A stretch of 64,000 bases of DNA from Pseudalgibacter alginicilyticus (GTDB lineage: Bacteria > Bacteroidota > Bacteroidia > Flavobacteriales > Flavobacteriaceae). A program made the position numbers and the translations under genes. Location of the stretch: positions 930,001-994,000 of the forward strand of contig NZ_CP012898.1 of the NCBI RefSeq assembly GCF_001310225.1, written 5' to 3'. Below, in pieces: positions 54,911-63,655 of the stretch. A model generated the notes under the pieces. That model saw only the letters and a program-made list of their open reading frames with translations. It was not told the origin of the DNA and did no database searches. Each line of letters opens with the position of its first letter. Position 1 is the first letter of the stretch.

Positions 54911-56201
54911 TTATTAATTGTTCGTAAGCATCAAAGACAAGGTCTTTTTTACCCTTTTGAATATAATTTAAAAATTGCGCTTCTGTGCTGTGATTGGTGA
55001 TACCTATTAAATAAGTAGTAGGTAATTTACCATAGTAGTTTGTAGAAAAACTCCTACGTCCAATATGACTTGATACAAGTTCCCATTTTTCAAAAGTTCC
55101 TTCTAAATCTCTATAATGATTTTTTGTTGGTTTAACTCCTTCAGGTGCTACACAGACACGTTTTTTACCTTTTGTCTTTTTATTAATACCAGCCTTTTCA
55201 CATACAACTTTTATATAATCGTTATACTTTTGGTCTGATATACGTCTTGGAAATTCCCCGCCTCGTTTATCTAAAACACTCATTACTTCAGGCAATAAAG
55301 GAATTGCAGTTTCTTTACCTGTCTTTACTTGTGTAAATTCTATTATAGGAACATTCTTTTCTAATCTTACCATAGATTTATTAAAGCGCATAAAATCACT
55401 TACACGCTGGGCTGTATAACAGGATATAATAAGCCAATCCCTTGCATTATCTAGTGATTCTGTTAAACCTTCTAATTCCTGAATTTTAGTTAAATCAGTA
55501 AAAGTTAAATACACTTTTGGAAACTTTACTTTCTTAATTGTCAAACCTTCTGTTTCAGGCGAAACCTCTACACCTTTTAACCTAGCGTGTTTACATAATG
55601 ATTTGATATAAGCAAATTCCCTTTGTGCTGTATTCACCGAATATTGATTTGCTGTATAGTAATCTAATAGCCTATTTTTAAAAGTGCTGTTAACGTCTTT
55701 AATTAAATAGTGTTTACCTTGTGAAGCTTCAAATCGTAAAAGTTTATTTTTAATAACACCCCATTTTTTTACAGCGTTTAAACTTAAATCACTTCCCCTG
55801 TCGTTTTTATAAAAATCAATATATTCTATAAGGTGTTCAGGAATTACTATTTCAATTTCAGGTTGTGGAGGGTTGTAATACTCGTGCACTGTTTGAAGTA
55901 ACCATTCTTTATTTATAATTGATTTGTCTTTTACACTTTTATAAGCATCTAAAATATGTTCGCTTATTTCTTTTTTAAGTGTGTCAAGCTTTAACGCTAA
56001 ACCTTTATTAATTCCTGAAAATTTAGTTCCTGTTTGGTATTTATCCCAAAAAACCTTTAAGACTTCAAATTTAGTAGATGCATAAATAGATTTGCGCTTT
56101 TTAGTATCTTCCTTTTTAGTACCTTCTAAGTAAGTAACTAATCTAACTTGAATATTAGCTTCCTTTTTTGTAGAACGGTAAGCAAATGCAATTGTAGCCA
56201 T
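54897..56201 (-). CDS. Tyrosine-type site-specific integrase
   Basis: 434 residues of the Bacteroidota phage-integrase type: N-terminal arm-binding region (residues 1-100), SAM-like core-binding domain (LIEYIDFYKNDRGSDLSLN, FAYIKSLCKHARLKG) and catalytic domain. Catalytic residues: Arg in CYTAQRVSDFM, Lys in TQVKTGKETAIPL, His-x-x-Arg in VSSHIGRRSFSTNYY, second His in GITNHSTEAQFLNYI with the nucleophile Tyr. It lies 193 bases from attR and explains insertion in tRNA-Leu. Confidence 0.95.
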   Translation of the reverse strand: MATIAFAYRSTKKEANIQVRLVTYLEGTKKEDTKKRKSIYASTKFEVLKVFWDKYQTGTKFSGINKGLALKLDTLKKEISEHILDAYKSVKDKSIINKEWLLQTVHEYYNPPQPEIEIVIPEHLIEYIDFYKNDRGSDLSLNAVKKWGVIKNKLLRFEASQGKHYLIKDVNSTFKNRLLDYYTANQYSVNTAQREFAYIKSLCKHARLKGVEVSPETEGLTIKKVKFPKVYLTFTDLTKIQELEGLTESLDNARDWLIISCYTAQRVSDFMRFNKSMVRLEKNVPIIEFTQVKTGKETAIPLLPEVMSVLDKRGGEFPRRISDQKYNDYIKVVCEKAGINKKTKGKKRVCVAPEGVKPTKNHYRDLEGTFEKWELVSSHIGRRSFSTNYYGKLPTTYLIGITNHSTEAQFLNYIQKGKKDLVFDAYEQLINAKQ

Positions 56202-56236
56202 TATATGATATATTTGAACATATCAAAGATAATTTA

Positions 56237-56280
56237 TTGTGCACAAATAACACAAAAATTGTGCACACAATTGTTAACAA
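56237..56280. repeat. TTGTNNACAA palindromes between integrase and attR
   Basis: TTGTGCACAA at 56237-56246 (perfect palindrome), TTGTGCACAC at 56259-56268, and TTGTTAACAA at 56271-56280 (perfect palindrome). The first two are 22 bases apart, two helical turns. Their position suits integrase arm-binding sites or an operator for the integrase gene, which starts at 56201. Confidence 0.6.
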
Positions 56281-56393
56281 ATGAAAACACCTGAAAAGAC
56301 AAACAGAACAAAACACCCTATAAAACTTTATTTTACTGCAATTTATAGAATATTAAAAACACTTGAAAATATATGAAAATTTAATTTGTGTTA

Positions 56394-56408
56394 TTCTCGT
56401 GCGCACTT
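56394..56408 (+). repeat. Right attachment site (attR core)
   Basis: TTCTCGTGCGCACTT, identical to the attL copy at 49535-49549, with diverged sequence on both sides. Excision by recombination would place tRNA-Leu about 80 bases before the MerR gene. Confidence 0.9.
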
Positions 56409-56484
56409 ATAAATCATTTTTATCCCCCTTTTTTAATTCATTTATTTTTTTTACGTAATATTGTTTAATATTATTTAAAATAAA

Positions 56485-57384
56485 ATGAACAATATTAAGA
56501 CGCATTTCAGTATTAAGGATTTAGAAAACCTTACTGGGATAAAGGCACATACCATCCGCATTTGGGAAAAGCGTTATAATCTATTGAGCCCAAATAGGTC
56601 CGACACTAATATTAGAAACTACAGTTTAGAAAGTTTTCAAAAACTTTTAAACATTTCTTATCTAAACAATAATGGTATTAAAATTTCTAAAATTGCAAGC
56701 TTAGAAGAAAATCAAATTCCTATTAAAGTAAGAGAAATAGCTTCAAGAAGTAAAGCAGAAGACTATGCCATAAATGCTTTTAAATTGGCCATGGTAAACT
56801 TTGACCAAGTTCTTTTTTACAACACTTACAACAACTTAATTGAAAATAAGTCTTTTAATGACATTTTTTACAACATATTTCTTCCTCTATTAAATGAAAT
56901 TGGTTTGCTTTGGCAAACAAATACCATTACCCCTGCACACGAACATTTTATTTCCATTCATATAAAACAAAAAATACTTATTAACATTGAACGAATACAA
57001 ACGTTAGACCCCAAACCAAAATCTAAAACTTTCGTACTCTTTCTACCAGAAAATGAAATACATGACATTGGGCTGCTATTTATTAATTATCAATTAATTA
57101 GCAAAGGATATCATAGTATTTTTTTAGGAGGAAACATTCCTATGGAAAGTTTAACAGATCTGTTTACTTTTTTTGATGACATTACTTTTATATCTTATTT
57201 TACCGTAAGCCCTGAACTGGATGCCATTCCTAACTACATCAATAAATTTAACAACATGTTGTTAAAAGACAACAAAACAAAACTCCTGCTTTTAGGCAAA
57301 AAACTTAATCATCTCAATACAATTGAGCTACCTAAAAAAGTAATACGATACAATTCTATAGAAAGTCTAATTGAAAAATTATAA
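56485..57384 (+). CDS. MerR-family regulator with B12-binding domain (CarH/LitR-like)
   Basis: 299 residues. MerR DNA-binding domain at the N-terminus (FSIKDLENLTGIKAHTIRIWEKRYNLL). The C-terminal half looks like a cobalamin-binding module: W143-x9-E153-H154 (LWQTNTITPAHEH) and E191-x-H193-x-x-G196 (ENEIHDIGLL), the two motifs that bind coenzyme B12 in the CarH light sensor, followed by a Rossmann-like fold (GYHSIFLGGNIPM). It lies directly before the crt genes and probably represses them in the dark. The residue after the Trp is Gln, where the Thermus CarH has His as far as I recall. Confidence 0.85.
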   Translation: MNNIKTHFSIKDLENLTGIKAHTIRIWEKRYNLLSPNRSDTNIRNYSLESFQKLLNISYLNNNGIKISKIASLEENQIPIKVREIASRSKAEDYAINAFKLAMVNFDQVLFYNTYNNLIENKSFNDIFYNIFLPLLNEIGLLWQTNTITPAHEHFISIHIKQKILINIERIQTLDPKPKSKTFVLFLPENEIHDIGLLFINYQLISKGYHSIFLGGNIPMESLTDLFTFFDDITFISYFTVSPELDAIPNYINKFNNMLLKDNKTKLLLLGKKLNHLNTIELPKKVIRYNSIESLIEKL

Positions 57385-57398
57385 AAATAAATTATTTT

Positions 57399-57430
57399 TT
57401 GTTTAATTTATTTTTATATTTGTTAAACAA
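57399..57430. promoter_or_regulatory. Operator-like repeats ahead of crtI
   Basis: TTGTTTAATTTA at 57399-57410 and TTGTTAAACAA at 57420-57430; their starts are 21 bases apart, two helical turns, and the second is an inverted repeat apart from its central base. A further TTGTTTAATA lies at 56461-56470, 15 bases before the MerR gene. The copies at both the regulator and the structural genes suggest binding sites for the MerR protein. The crtI ATG is at 57432. Confidence 0.5.
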
Positions 57431-57431
57431 A

Positions 57432-58901
57432 ATGAATAAAACAATATCTATAATTGGCTCAGGTTTTTCTTCACTATCAGCTGCGTGCTATTTAGCTAAA
57501 GCTGGCAATGATGTAACTGTATTTGAAAAAAACGAAACAATTGGCGGTCGTGCCCGACAATTTAAAAAAAAGGGATTTACTTTTGATATTGGTCCTACTT
57601 GGTACTGGATGCCTGATGTTTTTGAACGATTTTTTTCTGATTTTAATAAACAGCCTTCAGATTATTACACATTAGAAAAACTAAATCCTGCTTACAGTGT
57701 TTATTTTGGAAAAGAAGATTATATAACCATTGAAGATACATTAGACAAAATACTAAAAGCATTTGAAGTAGAAGAAAAAGGAAGTTCTAAAAAACTTAAA
57801 ATATTTATAGAACAAGCTAAAAGCAATTATAACATTGCCATCAAAGATTTGGTTTACAATCCAGGGGTTTCACCTTTAGAACTAATAACTCCTAAAACCA
57901 TTACAAAACTTAATCAGTTTTTTAGCACCATTAAAAAGGATGTTAGAAAAGAATTTAAAAATGAACGTTTAGTAAAAATTCTTGAATTCCCTGTTTTATT
58001 TTTAGGTGCAAAACCTAGCAACACCCCTTCGTTTTATAATTTTATGAATTATGCTGATTTTGGAATAGGAACCTTTCATCCCAAAAAAGGTATGTACCAA
58101 GTTATTTTAGCTTTAGAAGCATTAGCTAAAGAATTAGGGGTTAAAATAAAAACAAATGCGCCCGTTGAAAAAATATTAGTTAATGATGATGGTAAAGCTA
58201 CGGGAATAATTTCCAATAAAACCATTTACAACGCAGATATAGTACTTAGTGGCGCAGATTATCATCACTCAGAAACACTTCTTGATAAGCCTTACAGACA
58301 ATACTCTGAATTGTATTGGAACAAAAAAACATTCGCTCCTTCTTCATTATTATTTTATATTGGTTTTGACAAAAAGCTAAAAAATGTAAACCACCATACA
58401 TTATTTTTTGATGTAGATTTTGAAATACATGCCGAAGCCATCTACGACACCCCTAAATGGCCAGAAAACCCATTATTTTACGCAAGTTTTCCTAGCTTAA
58501 CAGATAATAGTTGTGCCCCAAATGAAAAAGAAGCTGGTATTTTTTTAATTCCATTAGCACCAGGATTAAAAGACACAACTACGCTAAGAGAAACTTATTT
58601 CAATAAAATAATAACAAGATTTGAAAACTTAACCTCTCAAAAAGTAAAAAAACACATTATATTTAAGGAATCCTTTTGTGTTAACGATTTTGTAAAAGAT
58701 TACAATTCATATAAGGGAAATGCATATGGTATGGCAAACACACTCATGCAAACCGCTTTTTTAAGACCTAAAATGAAAAGTAAAAAAGTAAAAAACCTCT
58801 TTTTTACTGGTCAATTAACAGTTCCTGGCCCAGGTGTACCGCCTTCACTAATTTCAGGAAAACTGGTAGCTGATTTAATAAAAAAACATCATAGTAACTA
58901 A
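57432..58901 (+). CDS. crtI: Phytoene desaturase
   Basis: 489 residues from the ATG at 57432 (MNKTISIIGSGFSSLSAACYL); an in-frame TTG at 57399 would put the operator-like repeats inside the gene. FAD-binding GSGFSSLSAA with VFEKNETIGGRARQF, TFDIGPTWYWMPDVFERF, and C-terminal FFTGQLTVPGPGVPPSLISG, all diagnostic for CrtI-type desaturases. Converts phytoene to lycopene. First gene of a tight four-gene operon. Confidence 0.95.
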   Translation: MNKTISIIGSGFSSLSAACYLAKAGNDVTVFEKNETIGGRARQFKKKGFTFDIGPTWYWMPDVFERFFSDFNKQPSDYYTLEKLNPAYSVYFGKEDYITIEDTLDKILKAFEVEEKGSSKKLKIFIEQAKSNYNIAIKDLVYNPGVSPLELITPKTITKLNQFFSTIKKDVRKEFKNERLVKILEFPVLFLGAKPSNTPSFYNFMNYADFGIGTFHPKKGMYQVILALEALAKELGVKIKTNAPVEKILVNDDGKATGIISNKTIYNADIVLSGADYHHSETLLDKPYRQYSELYWNKKTFAPSSLLFYIGFDKKLKNVNHHTLFFDVDFEIHAEAIYDTPKWPENPLFYASFPSLTDNSCAPNEKEAGIFLIPLAPGLKDTTTLRETYFNKIITRFENLTSQKVKKHIIFKESFCVNDFVKDYNSYKGNAYGMANTLMQTAFLRPKMKSKKVKNLFFTGQLTVPGPGVPPSLISGKLVADLIKKHHSN

Positions 58902-58911
58902 TTTTATAAAT

Positions 58912-59751
58912 ATGAAAGCTTTATTTGATACCATATCGTATGATTGTAGTAAAATTGTTACTAAAACATATAGTACATCATTTTCATTAGCTACAAAAAT
59001 GCTATACAAATCCATCAGAAAAGATATTTATAACATCTATGGCTTCGTAAGATTTGCTGATGAAATTGTAGATTCTTTTCATGATTATGACAAAGAAACA
59101 TTGTTCAACAATTTCTCAAACGATTTAGAAGATGCGCTTCACAATAAAATAAGTCTGAATCCAATACTAAATTCTTTTCAACACACTTACCATCAATATA
59201 ATATTGATAAAGAACTGGTAGATGCTTTTTTGCACAGTATGCGCATGGATTTACACAAATCAACATATCTTGCAGAATCAGATTTTAAAAAATACATTTA
59301 TGGGTCTGCTGATGTTGTTGGACTTATGTGTCTTAAAGTTTTTGTGAAAGGAGACAAATCTAAGTACAACGAATTAAAAGAAACAGCTATGGCTTTAGGT
59401 TCTGCATTTCAAAAAGTAAATTTTCTTAGAGATTTAAAAGCTGATTTTGATGATTTAAATAGAAGCTATTTCCCTAATATCGATTTAAGTAGATTAGACG
59501 AAACCTCTAAAAAAACCATCATTGAAGATATTGAATCCGATTTCAACAAAGGTCTTTCTGGTATAAAAAAATTGCCCATAGAAGCTAAATTTGGAGTTTT
59601 TATGGCTTATAGATATTACAGTCAACTACTAAAAAAACTAAAGAAAACGCCTGCTTTACAAATTAAAAATACACGCATTCGAGTTTCTGATCCAAAAAAA
59701 ATGGAACTTTTAATGCGTAGTTATGTAAAATATCAACTAAATTTAATGTGA
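58912..59751 (+). CDS. crtB: Phytoene synthase
   Basis: 279 residues, squalene/phytoene synthase family. First Asp-rich motif YGFVRFADEIVDSFHDYD, second NFLRDLKADFDDLNRSYFP. Joins two geranylgeranyl diphosphates; the crtE gene for that substrate is not in this window. Starts 10 bases after crtI. Confidence 0.95.
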   Translation: MKALFDTISYDCSKIVTKTYSTSFSLATKMLYKSIRKDIYNIYGFVRFADEIVDSFHDYDKETLFNNFSNDLEDALHNKISLNPILNSFQHTYHQYNIDKELVDAFLHSMRMDLHKSTYLAESDFKKYIYGSADVVGLMCLKVFVKGDKSKYNELKETAMALGSAFQKVNFLRDLKADFDDLNRSYFPNIDLSRLDETSKKTIIEDIESDFNKGLSGIKKLPIEAKFGVFMAYRYYSQLLKKLKKTPALQIKNTRIRVSDPKKMELLMRSYVKYQLNLM

Positions 59752-59761
59752 AATTAAAATT

Positions 59762-60211
59762 ATGCAAACCCTATTTTGGATATTAATTTTTATTAGTGTT
59801 TTTTGCTTTATGGAATTTATGGCATGGTTTACCCATAAATATATCATGCACGGTTTTTTGTGGCATTTACACAAAGATCACCATAAAAAAGATCACAATG
59901 GTTGGTTTGAGCGCAATGACGCTTTTTTCTTGTTTTATGCAGCCGTTAGCATACTTTGCTTTTACCTATGGAATTATGAAAATGTGTGGTTCTGTTTACC
60001 CATAGCTTTAGGAATTATGGCCTATGGAGCTACCTACTTTTTGGTACACGATATTTTTATCCATCAACGATTTAAAATATTTAGAAATGCAAACAATTGG
60101 TATGCTAAAGGTTTAAGAAGAGCTCACAAAATGCATCACAAACACATTGGCAAAAATGATGGCGAATGTTTTGGTATGCTTTTCGTTCCATTCAAATATT
60201 TTAAGAAATAA
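59762..60211 (+). CDS. crtZ: Beta-carotene hydroxylase
   Basis: 149 residues, integral membrane di-iron enzyme. The histidine clusters are all visible: THKYIMHGFLWHLHKDHHKKDH, VHDIFIHQRF and RAHKMHHKHIG. Adds hydroxyls to both rings of beta-carotene to give zeaxanthin. Ten bases after crtB. Confidence 0.95.
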   Translation: MQTLFWILIFISVFCFMEFMAWFTHKYIMHGFLWHLHKDHHKKDHNGWFERNDAFFLFYAAVSILCFYLWNYENVWFCLPIALGIMAYGATYFLVHDIFIHQRFKIFRNANNWYAKGLRRAHKMHHKHIGKNDGECFGMLFVPFKYFKK

Positions 60212-60220
60212 AACCTATTT

Positions 60221-61372
60221 GTGAATATGATTGATGAATTTCATTTTGATTATATCATCATAGGAAATGGTTTGGCTGGTTTGCAATTGGCACTAAAAAT
60301 GACTTCTGATTCGTTTTTTGATAATAAGCAAATAGCTTTAATAGATGTTTCAGAAAAAAAAACCAATGATAAAACCTGGAGTTTTTGGGAAACAAAACCT
60401 TCACAATGGAATGATTTAACCTACAAAACATGGGAACATGCAACCGTTATAACATCAAAAAAAAATATTGATTTAAATTTAAAACCTTATCAGTATAAAT
60501 CTATAAAATCTATTGATTTTTACAGACACTCCATATCAAAACTAAAAAAGCATTCTAACATTCATTTTATAAAAGAGAAAGTCTACTCGGTAAATGAAAG
60601 TAAGCAAGCACTAGTTAAAACAAATAAAAACACTTACACTTGCAATCATGTGTTTGATAGTAGAATTCCAAATATTTCTTCAGGACAAATTAAAAACTAC
60701 ACTTATTTAATTCAACATTTTAAAGGTTGGGTAATTAAAACCAACACAGCTGTTTTTGATAACAATAAAATCACCATGATGGATTACCGGTTAAAAGATG
60801 GTGAACAAACTACATTTACATATATTTTACCTTTTTCAAAAAATGAAGCCTTAATAGAGTTTACTTATTTTACCGAAAACACTGTAACCGAAGCTATTTA
60901 CGACACATACATTAAAACATATATTGATACGTATTTAAAAATAGAAAACTATACTGTTATTGAAACTGAAATGGGACAAATCCCTATGACCAATTTCCCT
61001 TTTTATAAATACAACACAAAAAAGACTACCAAAATAGGCACAGCTGGTGGCTGGGTTAAAGGGTCTACTGGGTATTCATTCAAACATACCGAAAAAAAAG
61101 CAGCTATTATTATTGGTAATCTTAAAGCAAACCGAATACCTTCACACAACTTATTTAAAAGTAAATACATGTTTTACGACAAGGTGTTTTTAAAAGTCTT
61201 AAAAGATGAAAACTATAAAGGGGAATGGATTTTTCAGCAATTTTATGATAAAAACTCCATACAAACCATGTTTCGCTTTTTAGACGAAGAATCCTCTTTC
61301 ATTGAAGAAATTAAAATTATGTGGTCTTTATTCTCATGGAGTTTTATTAAAGCTTTTTTTAAAACACTTTAA
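60221..61372 (+). CDS. crtY: Lycopene beta-cyclase
   Basis: 383 residues from GTG 60221, or 381 from ATG 60227. FAD/NAD-binding start DYIIIGNGLAGLQLALKM, the cyclase block NDKTWSFWETKPSQW, IQHFKGWVIKT, the MMDYRLKDGEQTTFTYILPF segment and TAGGWVKGSTGYSFKHT. Makes beta-carotene from lycopene. Last gene of crtIBZY; no ketolase (crtW) gene follows. Confidence 0.94.
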   Translation: MNMIDEFHFDYIIIGNGLAGLQLALKMTSDSFFDNKQIALIDVSEKKTNDKTWSFWETKPSQWNDLTYKTWEHATVITSKKNIDLNLKPYQYKSIKSIDFYRHSISKLKKHSNIHFIKEKVYSVNESKQALVKTNKNTYTCNHVFDSRIPNISSGQIKNYTYLIQHFKGWVIKTNTAVFDNNKITMMDYRLKDGEQTTFTYILPFSKNEALIEFTYFTENTVTEAIYDTYIKTYIDTYLKIENYTVIETEMGQIPMTNFPFYKYNTKKTTKIGTAGGWVKGSTGYSFKHTEKKAAIIIGNLKANRIPSHNLFKSKYMFYDKVFLKVLKDENYKGEWIFQQFYDKNSIQTMFRFLDEESSFIEEIKIMWSLFSWSFIKAFFKTL

Positions 61373-61388
61373 TAAGTAAAAAAGCATG

Positions 61389-62354
61389 TTATTTATTAAC
61401 AACATTTATTGGGCTACCATCCAAAAAAGCTTTTAAATTTTCAATCGTTGTTTGCATCAATCTATTTCTGGATTCTTTTGGAGCCCAGGCAATATGTGGT
61501 GTGATGATACAATTTTTAGCATCCAACAATGGATTCTCTTTTTCTATTGGCTCTATTGAAACCACATCTACAGCAGCTCCTGCTACTTTTCTTGAGTTGA
61601 GAGCATCTTTTAAATCGGTTTCCACAATCAAACCGCCTCTAGATGTATTTATAATCATAACACTATCCTTCATTTTTGATATGTTTTGATGATTGATGAT
61701 TCCTTCAGTGGCTTCTGTTAAAGGGCAATGTAAACTGATAATATCAGATAACTTTAAAACATCATCCAACTCAGCATATTTACAAGTTTGTGTTTCTAAT
61801 TCTGACTTTTTACTTCTATTATAAAACAATATGTTCAATCCAAATGCTTGGGCTATTTTTGCTGTAGCCTGCCCTATTTTTCCAAAACCAATAATCCCCA
61901 TAGTTTTTCCATCAAGTTCTACAAGTGGCGAATTCCAAAAACTAAAATCCAATGATTCTGCCCATTGGCCATTATATACAGCTTTTGAATGATTTCCTAT
62001 ATGATGACACATTTCAAGCAATAAAGCCATAGTAAATTGAGCTACTGCATTTGTTCCATATGTTGGTACATTACTAACCACAATCCCCCTATTTTTTGCG
62101 GTTTCAACATCTATAATATTATAACCTGTTGCTAATACCCCAATATATTTTAAATGAGGCACATTAATCAAAACTTCTTTTGGTAGTGGAGTTTTATTCG
62201 TGAAAACAATTTCTGCTTCACCAATATTTTTGATGATATTCTGATTATCAATTTTAGTTCGGTCATATACAACCAAATCTCCAAATTGTTCTACTCCTTC
62301 CCAACTCAAGTCTCCTGGATTTAACGTGTACCCATCTAAAACCACTAATTTCAT
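61389..62354 (-). CDS. D-2-hydroxyacid dehydrogenase (glycerate dehydrogenase-like)
   Basis: 321 residues. Rossmann fold GKTMGIIGFGKIGQATAKIA; catalytic Arg in MIINTSRGGLIVE, Glu in SIEPIEKENPLL and His in IITPHIAWAPKE. Substrate may be hydroxypyruvate or glyoxylate. Convergent with crtY, with only 16 bases between. Confidence 0.9.
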   Translation of the reverse strand: MKLVVLDGYTLNPGDLSWEGVEQFGDLVVYDRTKIDNQNIIKNIGEAEIVFTNKTPLPKEVLINVPHLKYIGVLATGYNIIDVETAKNRGIVVSNVPTYGTNAVAQFTMALLLEMCHHIGNHSKAVYNGQWAESLDFSFWNSPLVELDGKTMGIIGFGKIGQATAKIAQAFGLNILFYNRSKKSELETQTCKYAELDDVLKLSDIISLHCPLTEATEGIINHQNISKMKDSVMIINTSRGGLIVETDLKDALNSRKVAGAAVDVVSIEPIEKENPLLDAKNCIITPHIAWAPKESRNRLMQTTIENLKAFLDGSPINVVNK

Positions 62355-62480
62355 TGCTAATATTTTTAATTAAGTAAAGCTATATTAAAATTTAGAAATA
62401 GAAAAACTTATAATAATAGAGCCACGGAAAAAGAAACAAGTTTCAAAGCTTTTAACGTTACATTATCAAGTCCAGTTTTG

Positions 62481-63041
62481 TTATTTTAATAGGTTATCAA
62501 TAGTATTTCTAACAGAATAACTATTCCAATTAGCTGCACCTGTTTTGTCTATGACTATAGCTCCACTTTGGTCAATCAAAAATGTTCTTGGAATACTGCT
62601 CGTTGCTAAATCCTTTGGAACATTTGACAAACTACCATATACTCCAAATGAATACCCCTTACCTTCTATAAATTTATTAATAGTTTCTGAAGATTCATTT
62701 GAAACTAATAAGAAAAGTATTTTATCCTGATAATCCTCATACAATTCTTGCAGGCTTGGCATTTCGGCAATACAAGGCGGACACCAGGTTGCCCAAAAAT
62801 TGACTAAAATCACCTTTCCTTTAGCATCTTCAAAATTAAATAAGTTTCCATTAGCATCAACTAATTTCCAATCATAGTCCCTTAACACCTTTTGTTTTTC
62901 ATCATTTATAACAGACGGGCTAAATAATGCCAACCCTTTATGAATAAACACTTGAATTGGTTGTCGTGTTTGTGGAATAATTAGTAATAGTAAAATTGCA
63001 AAAAAAAGAATATTACTTGTTTTTGGTTTTGAAATTTTCAT
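62481..63041 (-). CDS. TlpA-like membrane-anchored thioredoxin
   Basis: 186 residues. An N-terminal membrane anchor (ILFFAILLLLIIPQTRQPI) and a thioredoxin fold with the active site VNFWATWCPPCIAEMPSL. Also SIPRTFLIDQSGAIV, the cis-Pro region. Likely a periplasmic reductase, possibly for cytochrome c maturation. Confidence 0.9.
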   Translation of the reverse strand: MKISKPKTSNILFFAILLLLIIPQTRQPIQVFIHKGLALFSPSVINDEKQKVLRDYDWKLVDANGNLFNFEDAKGKVILVNFWATWCPPCIAEMPSLQELYEDYQDKILFLLVSNESSETINKFIEGKGYSFGVYGSLSNVPKDLATSSIPRTFLIDQSGAIVIDKTGAANWNSYSVRNTIDNLLK

Positions 63042-63116
63042 TCTAATATAATTAAATATGTCATATTAGTCGAAAGTATTACGCAGTAATAACACCTCAA
63101 AATATTTAACTAAAGG

Positions 63117-63147
63117 ACAAAAAAAACCTCCCAAAACAGGAGGTTTT
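63117..63147 (-). terminator. Terminator after the DUF5606 gene
   Basis: Stem AAAACCTCC / GGAGGTTTT, loop of seven, with As before it that become Ts on the minus strand. Confidence 0.85.
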
Positions 63148-63170
63148 ATTAGTATTTTAAATTTAAAATT

Positions 63171-63602
63171 CTATTCTTCTTCGTCTGCTGTTTTTTCAGT
63201 ATCCGCTTTAGAATCTAATAAATCCAACATATTATGTTCTTGTAATAAATTATACCACTTAATTACTTTTTTTATATCACTTACATACACCCTATCTTCA
63301 TCATAATCTGGTAATATTTCAAAAAAGTATTCTTCTAATTTATCACTACTATCTTTTGCTTTTACTCGTGTTTGCTCGCCGTTTTCTTTAGTTTTTATAC
63401 TTGCTAAAACGTTTACCAAAGGCACTTCTTCTGTTAAAGTATAAATAGCTATTTCGCTAAGTACACTTACATTTTGTTGAATACTAATAGAAATACGCTT
63501 TTTGTCTAATAAAGATTCAGCAACAAAACCACCTCGTGTTTGTGTTACTAATTTATAAAGTCCAGGTTTTCCTGCAATTGCTAATACTTTTTCTAAGCCC
63601 AT
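63171..63602 (-). CDS. DUF5606 family protein
   Basis: 143 residues from the ATG at 63602 (MGLEKVLAIAGKPGLYKLV); a TTG two codons earlier is less likely. The N-terminal 50 residues form a beta-rich domain with RGGFVAESLLDKKRIS; the second half has VYVSDIKKVIKWYNLLQEH. The acidic tail ends EKTADEEE. Known only as a conserved Bacteroidota family, typically next to def, as here. Confidence 0.88.
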   Translation of the reverse strand: MGLEKVLAIAGKPGLYKLVTQTRGGFVAESLLDKKRISISIQQNVSVLSEIAIYTLTEEVPLVNVLASIKTKENGEQTRVKAKDSSDKLEEYFFEILPDYDEDRVYVSDIKKVIKWYNLLQEHNMLDLLDSKADTEKTADEEE

Positions 63603-63655
63603 AATCAATTTTTAAAAGTGGCAAATATCATCTGTTTACAACTGTTTTGCAAATA

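Larger units (their letters stand above)
49535..56408. mobile_element. 6.9-kb integrative satellite-like element in tRNA-Leu
   Basis: Bounded by identical 15-bp repeats (49535-49549 and 56394-56408), the left one at the 3' end of tRNA-Leu(GAG). All nine genes read leftward: tyrosine integrase next to the right end, an unknown, an excisionase-like HTH protein, a RepA/AAA_25-type ATPase, a zinc/Toprim primase-like protein, a DUF5681/small-terminase-like protein, two unknowns and a lipoprotein. No relaxase, type IV secretion, capsid, portal or tail gene is present. The gene set fits a small element that replicates after excision and relies on another element for transfer, possibly a phage. Confidence 0.85.

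Noticed and set aside
58912-59751. Squalene or dehydrosqualene synthase instead of phytoene synthase
   Set aside because: The family is shared, but the gene lies between crtI and crtZ with crtY after it, so a C40 carotenoid route is the simpler reading.
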